Positions 1-8,202 of a DNA stretch of 64,000 nt are shown here, one piece after another (the first letter of the stretch is position 1; the number at the start of each line of letters is the position of its first letter). The DNA lies in assembly GCA_946894095.1 (NCBI GenBank), contig OX335653.1, positions 11,723,001-11,787,000 on the forward strand. Direction: 5' to 3'. Below the pieces are notes generated by a model that saw only the letters and a list, made by a program, of their open reading frames with translations, was not told where the DNA came from and made no database searches. This DNA is from Incurvaria masculella. Taxonomy: Eukaryota > Arthropoda > Insecta > Lepidoptera > Incurvariidae. A program made the translations under genes and the position numbers.

Positions 1-852
1 ATCCTATAGAGATATATTTTTTTCTGACGTGGGACATCTAGATGCGAACGATTATTTTAATGGGGATACTCAACTTTTAAAAGCATGGACGTCGTTATGC
101 GAGGATAGTAAACTGTTGAAGAAATTCCACGTACCGAGGCGACTTCCGCGATGAAATAATTTTTTTTATCATCTTAGTTTTATGTGAAATAAAGTTTGGC
201 ACGTTTGCATATCGTCAGAATTTGCTCTTGTCTGATGGGAGTTGATGTTGTGTTCAACGAAACATGAACGTGCTTAGGAATTATGTATATTCATTTGTTT
301 TTATTGGTAAACTCACAATGCACTAAATAACCGACACGAATCATCAACATATTAGAGAACATTTAATTTAAAAAAATATTTAAAGAAACCATTGTATTTC
401 GTAGTATAAGAGTTGATTCCTCGTGGTATCTGTAAACATGATCTAAGGAATTTTATTTTCAAGTCAAATTATGTGTAGTAAAAATGTTTGGATTCTTTAT
501 TACAGTGTTTGCGACATTACATAATTTAGCTTAACAAATATTTTTTAATTTTTCATTCCCCGAAGTAGCGTATCAGTACGACTTTTTTGCGCTGATTTCA
601 GAAATCCCATAGTGAATGTTTTTCATCAACTTTATATATAGAAAACCGCTTATTTATACATTATTTACATTTTTACCGTTAACTGCCAATCTGTACATTT
701 GTTTTTTTTTAAATATATTTGTCATTTCATAGGGATTCTTTTTACTTGTAGCATTAATCTCTAAACTAAAAGCATAAACCATTAAACACAAATATTTCTT
801 TAACGGTACATTCACCCGCGTAGATCCACTTAACTCTACTTACGGTCATCAG
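1..852 (+). other. Intron upstream of the Ig exon
   Basis: This is AT-rich sequence with no recognisable coding exon. It ends in the acceptor used by the exon at 853. The polypyrimidine tract is weak, but the phase fits the lachesin/DIP family, where the exon begins with a Gly codon split after its first base. Upstream exons of the gene are outside the window. Confidence 0.6.
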
Positions 853-1002
853 GTAACAAGTACTCTACGACAATGAGCGACGAGGGATACAGCCGGCGGA
901 TGCGGCTGACAGTGCGACACGTAGCGCCGCGAGACTTCAGCTCGTACCGCTGCGTCGCCAAGAACTCCCTCGGCGAGACGGACGGAGTTATCCGACTCGA
1001 CG
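853..1002 (+). CDS. Lachesin/DIP-like Ig protein, exon with end of last Ig domain
   Basis: This is an internal coding exon of a neuronal Ig-superfamily adhesion protein. It starts after an AG at 851-852 (phase 1) and ends before a GTCAGT donor at 1003; its 150 bp read without a stop. The translation has the Ig F-strand pattern D-x-x-x-Y-x-C (DFSSYRCVAKN) followed by SLGETDGVIRLD, which is the typical end of the third Ig domain of lachesin, neurotrimin-like and Dpr-interacting proteins. These proteins sit on the outer neuronal membrane and pair with Dpr partners in synaptic matching; that role is known of the family and not shown here. The matching cysteine of the domain must lie in an exon upstream of the window. 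The exon is the parent type of a string of broken copies just downstream. Which family member it is cannot be decided from this fragment. Confidence 0.88.
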
Positions 1003-2502
1003 GTCAGTGTGATGCTTTGGAGCGTCCGTTGCAATATAATCCATGCGCAAGCTAAGCAGGTAACTAGTCAGTCAGTCAGTCAGTCAGTCAGTCAGTCAGC
1101 GTGTTTGCGTCCACTGCTGACCATCCTAAGAACTCCTTCGCCGAGACGGACGGAGTTATCCGACTCGACGGTCAGTGTGATGCTTTGGAGCGTCCGTTGC
1201 AATATAATCCATGCGCAAGCTAAGCAGGTAACTAGTCAGTCAGTCAGTCAGTCAGTCAGTCAGTCAGCGTGTTTGCGTCCACTGCTGACCATCCTAAGAA
1301 CTCCTTCGCCGAGACGGACGGAGTTATCCGACTCGACGGTCAGTGTGATGCTTGGGAGCGTCCGTTGCAATATAATCCATACGCAAGCTAAGCAGGTAAC
1401 TAGTCAGTCAGTCAGTCAGTCAGCGTGTTTGCGTCCACTGCTGACATCCTAAGAACTCCCTCGGCGAGACGGACGGAGTTATCCGACTCGACGGTCAGTG
1501 TGATGTTTTGAATCGTCCGTTGCAATATAATCCATGCGCAACCTAAGCAAGTAACTAGTACTCGAACCCAATTGGTCACTAGGTATGGAGCATTTGGATG
1601 CGGCTATCGGTGCGCCGCGAGACTTCAGCTCGTACCGCTGCGTCGCCAAGAACTCCCTCGGCGAGACGGACAGAGTTATCCGACTCGACGGTCAGTGTGT
1701 GTGCTTTGGAGCGTCCGTTGCTATATAATAATCCATGCGCAACGGTATTTAATTGGAGCCGACGGTGCATCACGTTGCACCGCGAGACTTCAGCTCGTAC
1801 CGCTGCGTCGCTAAGATCATCCATTGTAATGTTATCTATGCATACGTTAACTATGTAATTAGTACGCGAAGACGATGAGCGACGAGGAAAACGGTACTTA
1901 AATGTAGCTGACAGTGCTTCGCGTAGTGCCGCGAGACTTCAGCTCGTACCGCTGCATCACCAAGAACTCCCTCGGCGAGATGGTCGGAATTATCCGACTC
2001 GACGGTCAGTGTGCTAGCTATCGAACGTCCATTGCAATGTAATCACTATTTAAGGTAAGCACGTAACTAGTACTCGAAAATAATGAGCGACGAATCATAC
2101 AGCAAGTGGGGGCGACTTACGTGCGCTCCACGAGACTTTAGGTCGTACCGCTGCGTCGCCAATAACTCCCTCGGTGAGACCGGACGGAGTTATCTGGCTC
2201 GACGGTCGGTGTCTTTGCTCGAACGTCTGTTGCTGTTATCTCTAAGTAAGGTAAGCAGGTAACTAGTACTCGAAGATAATAAGCGACGAGGTATACACGG
2301 CATTTGGACGCGGCTGACAGTGCGACACGTAGCGCCGCGAGACTCCAGCTCGTACCGCTGCGTCGCCAAGAACTCCCTCGGCGAGACAGACGGTGTTATC
2401 CGGCTCGTCGGCCAGTGTGTTTGATATCTAAAGTCCGTTGAAATGTTATCTCTACGTAAGGTTAGCAGGTAACTGAGTAGTACTCGAAGATAATGAGCGA
2501 AT
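1003..2502 (+). repeat. Array of decayed copies of the Ig exon and its flanks
   Basis: At least nine degenerate copies of the 853-1002 exon with adjoining intron lie in tandem. Exon-like pieces end at about 1170, 1338, 1492, 1690, 1815, 2004, 2204 and 2410, with a last stub at 2469-2502. Seven of the copies end in a GACG|GTC(A/G)GTG-type donor or a close variant. The copies that keep the 5' end start after an AG and read GTAACTAG, which puts a stop at the second codon, whereas the real exon has GTAACAAG. Individual copies also carry indels and further stops. The shared change means that the copies descend from one already altered copy rather than from repeated copying of the live exon. I therefore treat them as pseudo-exons inside the intron. 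Confidence 0.85.
1066..1450 (-). mobile_element. RTE LINE 3' tail, three copies inside the exon array
   Basis: Three hybrid units contain (CAGT)n followed by CGTGTTTGCGTCCACTGCTG (about 1069-1120, 1235-1289 and 1402-1445). The reverse complement of this is the last bases of the RTE LINE found at 46552-46907, including its (ACTG)n tail. The piece lies antisense to the host gene and replaces most of one exon copy, joining GTAACTAGT to CTAAGAACTCC. The hybrid was then copied with spacings of 168 and 154 bp; the tetranucleotide tract differs in length between units. Confidence 0.75.
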
Positions 2503-3835
2503 CGCGCTATGATGTGGCATTCTAAATTAAAATTCCTTCGACCTTCTTGTGCAGTCATGGCCTCAGATATAAGAGCCTAATATTAATACTAGGCTAGGTG
2601 CTTTTGTCATTGACATAGAAGCTCTAGTATGTCATATCTCTGTCTCTAATTAGCTATTAAGATTTTCTTCATCACCAACATATCCAATGATTGTAAAAGA
2701 GACTCTCAATGCGTAGATTTTACATACACAATTCAATACAGATATCTCTTATACCTACGTTTATCTAGACACTGATTGAACACATCGATTTCATTTTAGC
2801 TGTGCAACATCAGGAAGGTTCTGGCATGGCACCTAGTTCCCATGTGGTATGTTAAACTAATATGACAGTGAGTGGTCATTAATCCATTATCCATCCATGT
2901 TCGGTTCCATAAAACATGTATAGAATGATTATCTGAATGAAACTCGAGTCATGATCTTATTTTCAAGAAACCATGTACATTCACTTTGCTTAGGGCATAA
3001 AGAAATATTATCTCTGGCTCGAAGCTGGAGAATATAATTTGTAGTTACGTTTGAGCTTACATCGCGATCCGCTTGCAAACGGCACCTACAGATGAATATT
3101 TTATCATACATTTAGTGCTGTCCGAATATCTTCGTTGTTATTTTCCTTCAGGGAATTGCGACCCGTCCCTTCTCCCTCCCCCCTTCAGTATCCGGCCACC
3201 TGGAGCGAGTCTCTGTTGATCGAATGATTTCGTGAATCTTCATAAATATCAACAATTCTCACTCTACGTTCCGTTCATACACTTCTATACTTAATCTTTT
3301 GTTTATATGTAACGATATGGACAGCTTACATCACATTCACCATCATGATATTAGCCTTAGTAGCATTATAGGAATGAGGTGCCATGCAAGATTCAGATTA
3401 AGATTCAAACATTGTATTCATCGCAAAGACATACATATATGTATGACACATGACACAATACATATTCAGTGTGATTCGTCCATGTTCAGCATCGGGCAAA
3501 CAAATAAATGAAATCAGTCAATGTTAAAAACTATACAAATAAAATTATTAGATTATGCAATTATTTAACACAAAGACTGAGCATTGGTATCCAGAGGGGC
3601 AATGCAGCAAGCGTGATGGGAACACTGCCATACGTGTCGCCGCTGGACGAAGTCTTTTATCTTGGTTCTTAACCCTTGTGTATTCGTTTTTTTTCTTTTT
3701 CATGTTTTTAAAATTTTCATTTGTTAATGTTATCAAATAAATTAATATTTATGATTATGCAATACAATTCAATATAATGACAATAGTCTTAAATAGCTAT
3801 TTAGAATATTTATAAAAGTAATTTTCCTTGAAAAA
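2503..3835. other. Intron, mostly unassigned
   Basis: The sequence is AT-rich with short low-complexity tracts. The only thing I can name is a fragment of the dispersed SINE body at about 2815-2925. Short open stretches here have no codon pattern or homology that I recognise. Confidence 0.5.
2815..2925 (+). mobile_element. SINE body fragment
   Basis: The stretch contains GGTTCTGGCATGGCACCTAG, then TGTGGTATGTTAAACTAATA and an ATCCATGTTCGGTT-type end followed by an A-rich tail. This is the 3' half of the SINE that is best preserved at 35926-36345. The promoter head is missing. Confidence 0.6.
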
Positions 3836-3958
3836 ACCGGCCAATTGCGATTCTGACTTGCACGCGAATGGTTCCGTACCATCGTACAAGACTTGCCCCA
3901 AAAATAACACGTTTGTATGGGGGGTCCTTTATTTATTTATTTATTTATTTATTTATTT

Positions 3959-4999
3959 TCGAAACACCCTATATACAGACAAGGAATCCAATTCTTAGGG
4001 ATGTGAGCAAACAACAAAAAGTATGATTATTTTAAGTGGTAACAATAATAAACATACACAAATTTACATTTACAAATACATGAAAGGTCAGTAAGTGCCT
4101 AATTTAATAAATGTGACTGTTTCATATATTGTTATATACTTCAGCTAGTTTTGCAAATTGTTTACGATTGCAGTGGAAGACATCTAGCTCTGGCAGTTTA
4201 GCTATTATGTCATTGAGTCCGTACAACGCCCGAAGCACTGGAGTCTGCTGACAGTGGACAGTACGAGATCGCGCTACTGTGAATAGTCTGTGATTTCTGG
4301 CGCGTATGTATTTATCCGGCACATGAAGGGAGATCAAACCAAGAATGAATGGATTGTCAATCTGACCGTTCAATAAAAGGAAAAAATGTAAAAAGAGATG
4401 TACAGTCCTCCTATTCTGTAGCGTAGTGTACCCAACCATTCCGCTTACGAATAGAGAGGGGTAGTTATATTTGAGTATCTCATTGTAGGGATAGTAGCCA
4501 TACATTTTCTTGTATAAAAACCTATTAAATTTCCTTTGAACTCTTTCCACCATGAGTATGTATTTTGACTCATGTGGGTTCCAGATAATTGCATTGTAAT
4601 CGAGTTTCGAACGCACAAAGGCGTCGTATAGGAGTCTGAGTACTGTGGCGTCCTGAAAGTAATTACCTTGCCTCAAAACAAACCCCAAACTCCTGTATGC
4701 CTGCTTGCACTTCCCCTCTATATGGTCATGAAACGTTAGTTTATCATCCATTGAGATTCCTAAGTCTTTTACGCGATGGACTCTCGAAAGTGAGTTCCCC
4801 GACAATTTGTAGTCGTGTTGAATCGGGTTTCGAGATCTAGTATAGGTCATTATGGAACACTTGTCGAAATTGAATTCCATCATGTTCTGCTCGCCCCACT
4901 CTTGGACTAGATCGATATCATTTTGCAGCAATTCACAGTCAAGTTGAGTCGTGACACCGAGTGCCAGTTTTAGGTCGTCAGCGAATAAAAAGCACACTG
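3959..4999 (-). mobile_element. 5'-truncated non-LTR retrotransposon (LINE)
   Basis: The minus strand holds the 3' part of a LINE. The reverse-transcriptase fragment (4122-4997) is followed by about 160 bp of 3' UTR and an (AAAT)n tail, seen on the + strand as (ATTT)n at about 3929-3958. The tail and the 5' truncation are typical of target-primed reverse transcription. A short hairpin (TATTATTAATA...TATTAATAATA) lies at the truncated 5' edge (5007-5042). Confidence 0.8.
4122..4997 (-). pseudogene. Reverse transcriptase C-terminal part of the LINE
   Basis: The open frame of 291 codons begins inside the catalytic region, with FLFADDLKLAL near its start (the [YF]xDD box of the palm domain). It goes on through KDLGISMDDKLTFHDHI and KLDYNAIIWNP, the usual thumb-side motifs of Jockey/CR1-like elements. 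The first Met is simply the first ATG after truncation, so this is not a complete gene: endonuclease and fingers are absent. The frame has no internal stops, suggesting a fairly young insertion. The clade (Jockey, CR1 or a related group) is a guess by eye. Confidence 0.8.
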
Positions 5000-5167
5000 C
5001 CGTCCTGATATATTATTAATAAATCTTTATTAATAATATATATAAGCTTCCTACCTGTTACGGTTCATGAGATACAGCCCTGTGATAGACGGACGGATGG
5101 ACGGACGGACTGACAGCGGAGGCTTAGAAATAGGGTTCCGTTTTCACCCTTTGTGTACGGAACCCTA

Positions 5168-5954
5168 AAAAGGATTGTCAATTCATAATTATTTTAAGCA
5201 AAGCACTTCCCCTTAAAACAAAGAATATTGAAGTGAATGCTAATGGTTTTTACTATTCTTACCACATTATGCACTGCACTTTTTCATGTTAAGCGCGGCA
5301 TATGGAATACGCCAGGACCTCTTAAGGTGTCCGACGACGCCCATGAGTTTTCAAAATTTTTACTTAGGGGGCTACGAAAACCATGCCGGCCCTAGTGCCT
5401 CTTCACATCATGTTTGAAGGACCCCAGGTTGTAGTTTGCGGGAAATACCTGGGCAGATAAAGGACCTAGAGGTCAAGATCAGACACTCGGGCTGAGATAA
5501 ATAGTCTTAAACGAAACAAAGACTAATGCAAAGTAGTCCTTTGTGACGTCACTTCCTTATACTTTGACTTTTCGTCCTTACAAAGTGTGACGAAAAGACG
5601 TCACAAAGCACTACTTTTCGTTAATCTTAGTTTCTGTTACGACTATTTATCTCAGCCTAAGTCATATCTCAATCTGATTTATCGATTCGATTATCTTAGT
5701 GAAGAGCAACCCGCAAAGGTGCAAAACTCGCGGATTAACCCCAAAACGGTTTTGGCTCATTGCCTATACGAGTACATATAATATAGTTACGACCCTTCCA
5801 GGAAAGTACCAATTATATCAAATCCTTTCTTGTACGCAGAACTAACACTGAGCGTCGCACAACCCCCCGCTCCTTCGTCCAGTTCTGTGCCGGAATGCAT
5901 TTTTATAAACTACTCAGCGGAAAAATAATGGGAACTATTTTTTTGTTTTTACAG
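5168..5954. other. Intron with MITE-like pieces
   Basis: Besides the palindromic element at 5490-5657, the segment 5285-5400 (GTTAAGCGCGGCATATGG ... AACCATGCCGGCC) recurs in diverged form at about 44418-44530 and 57603-57670, so it belongs to another dispersed repeat. I see no coding exon before 5955. Confidence 0.5.
5490..5657. repeat. Palindromic (foldback) MITE
   Basis: The element begins GGCTGAGATAAATAGTC and ends with the reverse complement, GACTATTTATCTCAGCC. The arms of about 62 bp stay complementary through a TTTGTGACGTC block on each side, leaving a short centre. It lies in the intron before the linker exon. No coding capacity. Confidence 0.75.
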
Positions 5955-6023
5955 AAATTCCCGCGCCATCAACTACGAGTACTACCGTCAACTACGTGCC
6001 CACGAATCCGGAGAAAAAGAGAG
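5955..6023 (+). CDS. Lachesin/DIP-like Ig protein, linker exon
   Basis: This 69 bp exon lies between an acceptor (TTTTTACAG ending at 5954) and a donor (GTGGGT from 6024). It joins the Ig exon in phase 1, with the first codon completed to Glu, and reads EIPAPSTTSTTVNYVPTNPE followed by KKR. A Thr/Pro/Ser-rich stretch straight after the last Ig domain is the usual membrane-proximal stalk in lachesin and DIP proteins, where it is probably O-glycosylated (inference). The exon ends in phase 1 again, so it can be skipped or included without changing frame. It is separated from the Ig exon by 4.95 kb of repeat-rich intron. Confidence 0.85.
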
Positions 6024-7563
6024 GTGGGTTTGGAGACTATTGAGTACATGTCAAACATCTTTCGTCTCATCCTTTATCTCATCTCGAGTACGGTAACATA
6101 ATTTATTACCACTCATTTCGATAACATCAAAAACGCTGCACTTTAAACATTTTCACGCGCCACTTACCCGCACCGTTGGGAACTACTTGAAAAGCTGTCT
6201 TTTCCTATTTCCTTTCATTCGAATTTCTTAGCCATCCGAGGCGTTCCCACTTACACTTACTCCACAGCGCACTTTATGTGAACTATAAAGTTTACTTTTA
6301 TTTTAATGAACGGGAATCCAGCTGCGCGTTTCGGAGTGTCCCCGTGTCGCACCGATCGAGGCCGTCCCTTTTTTACGACCGATATCGGATGGGCCGTAAA
6401 GAAAACTATAAAAGTAATAAGCCATTGGAAAATAAAACATAATAACGTCTAACTCGTCCGAAAAAGGGGGCACTGACTGGGGGTGGTCTTTTGTAAGCGC
6501 GTTGCAACACTCTCCCCTTTTATGGCTTGAACCTTGGACGTCGTCTCAACTTCATAAATGCTCAATGAAGACGTGGGCCAACCTCAATCTGGTTAAGAAA
6601 TAACTTCTCGAAGAATTCATATAATCTTGAGAAATAAGGTAGCCCGACCTGGAAATAGAACTGACTATAAATAAAAGACAAGAATGCTACCACTGTCCCA
6701 GAATGGGTTTACGGAGCGAGGTAAGCGCGCGAGAACTAGATTCGTGAGTGGGTCGGATGCTGCCTTCTTTACGTAAGGTTCCAGGCTAAGCCACGCGATT
6801 GAGGAAGGTCAACAATGGATTTGTATATTTATTGGACTGTACTCTAACCCGCTTATCGGACAGTGGTGTCGTTTTTGAGTTCGATTCCCACATAATCATT
6901 CGCTACAGTGAGCGTCTCGTTTGGAAACGTTAGAGCTTGATAGGATAGATACCGGAACGAAGGTCCAAAATACAATTTCGGAATCGCCGCCAATTGACGT
7001 CATCGTCGCGGCAATGTTGTGGTGAAGATTTTGTATACGCCTGTTCTGGCGATACAAACGTCGCGATATATAACATTTTATAGTCCCCGACGTTCGGATG
7101 GCGTTATATCGTATGTTTTATTTATTTTTGAAGGTGCTGCATATTTGTTCGATTTCGGGCCCTTACTTTTTATATGGCGATTTATCTGAATACGTAAAAG
7201 GTTTTTTCTGGGATATTTTCACTGGAAAAATGAGCGGAGCTTTTCAATAATTTGTATTATTTCCATACTGTCCACGCATGTATTAGTAATGTGGAGGATA
7301 TAGTGATTTACTCAATTTCGCGATTTTCTTTGTATACTGATCACTTAAGCTTTTGTGGCAGCCTTAGAATTTTATTTTATAACATGAAAATGATTTAACA
7401 AAATTAAATTGAGTTTCATATCTTTTTTTAACAATCCGGGATCTTTATTGTTTGAAAAATCATATTAAATAAGGTCAAAAAAAACGAAAAAAAAGTTTTC
7501 AACCCTTTAATGAAATTTCTCAAAATTGTGGCATCTTATTTATTATTGTTTTATCTTTAACAG
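6024..7563 (+). other. Intron between linker and charged-segment exons
   Basis: I see no coding exon or recognisable mobile element here. The sequence is moderately AT-rich, with a tidy polypyrimidine-rich end before the acceptor at 7563. Confidence 0.55.
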
Positions 7564-7647
7564 GTAAATCCAAGAGCAGATGGAAGGACAGTTCAGCAGA
7601 GAATAGAGTAATAGGTGACTATGAGGTCGAGGAGTGGAAGGATTTAG
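7564..7647 (+). CDS. Lachesin/DIP-like Ig protein, charged segment exon
   Basis: This 84 bp exon has an acceptor (TTTATCTTTAACAG ending at 7563) and a strong donor (GTGAGT from 7648). In the frame set by the neighbouring exons it encodes 27 full residues with both basic and acidic runs (KSKSRWKDSS, then GDYEVEEWKDL). Both borders are phase 1, so the exon is symmetrical and could be alternatively spliced. I see no known domain. Its position between the stalk and the C-terminal hydrophobic tail is where DIP proteins are most variable. RT-PCR across exons 5955-6023 and 8105-8202 would show whether it is constitutive. Confidence 0.8.
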
Positions 7648-8104
7648 GTGAGTCACCTCAATATCATCAAGTCCTCTTTTGCAGCGAAATATTGCACGAA
7701 AATAAGAAAGGGAAGAAGGAGCACATGTTTTGTTAAGTCGCTGTGTACAGCAATATGTCATAGATTCATGATAGATGTCATTCAACGCCTACTTTCTATC
7801 AATATTTTCCATTATATAATATTTTTTTTCTTTATTTTATGTTTTTGATTTTGCCAAGACGAAACATGGCGGGAGCGATGCCGACCTGTACTGACAATTT
7901 GCCAACTTTTGAGCATCTATATCCTATTGAATCCAGTTTGTCTTTATTCAAAATGCAGCTTTGGCAACTTCATGTATGATTATTGTATTTTGTTTTTAAT
8001 GTTGCACTATAAAACGGCGAACCACCTCTATCAACAATATATTGAATATTCAATTTATTTAAGAATATGTGAAATACTTCACTAATTTGTATTCTCTTCA
8101 ACAG
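7648..8104 (+). other. Intron before the last coding exon
   Basis: This 457 bp AT-rich intron has a consensus donor (GTGAGT) and a pyrimidine-rich acceptor (TTCTCTTCAACAG). Nothing else is recognised in it. Confidence 0.7.
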
Positions 8105-8202
8105 AGTACGAGTCGGCGCACGGAAGCGGCCGCGGCGGGCCCGCAGCTATGCCGATGCTGGCTATGGGCCTCCTAGCATCGTCAGTCGCCTGCGCACGGT
8201 GA
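8105..8202 (+). CDS. Lachesin/DIP-like Ig protein, last coding exon with probable GPI signal
   Basis: The terminal coding exon follows the acceptor TTCTCTTCAACAG (ending at 8104) and reads 31 residues to a TGA at 8200-8202. It contains a run of small residues (GSGRGGPAA) and then a hydrophobic end, MPMLAMGLLASSVACAR. A cluster of small residues followed by a short hydrophobic tail at the very C-terminus is the pattern of a GPI-attachment signal, as in other lachesin/DIP proteins. The tail is rather short and ends in Arg, so membrane attachment is inference. No further splice donor is needed because the stop lies within the exon. Confidence 0.85.

Larger units (their letters stand above)
3836..5170 (-). 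mobile_element. 'ACCGGCCAA...GGAACCCT' repeat interrupted by a LINE
   Basis: The left part (about 3836-3930) and the right part (about 5040-5170) match the two ends of the element that is whole at 25914-26195. The right part includes the GATACAGCC segment, the GGACGGAC microsatellite and the CACCCTTTG...CGGAACCCT end. Between them sits a 5'-truncated LINE. About 100 bp of the middle of the target is missing, so insertion went with a deletion, or the two ends later diverged. Confidence 0.65.

Noticed and set aside
1009..1452. Open frame of 147 codons with repeated QSVSQSVSQSA
   Set aside because: It is a read-through of the exon array and its (CAGT)n tracts in another frame. The amino-acid repeats mirror the DNA repeats.
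2190..2558. Open frame of 122 codons on the minus strand
   Set aside because: It lies antisense to decayed Ig exon copies; repeat units explain its internal similarity.
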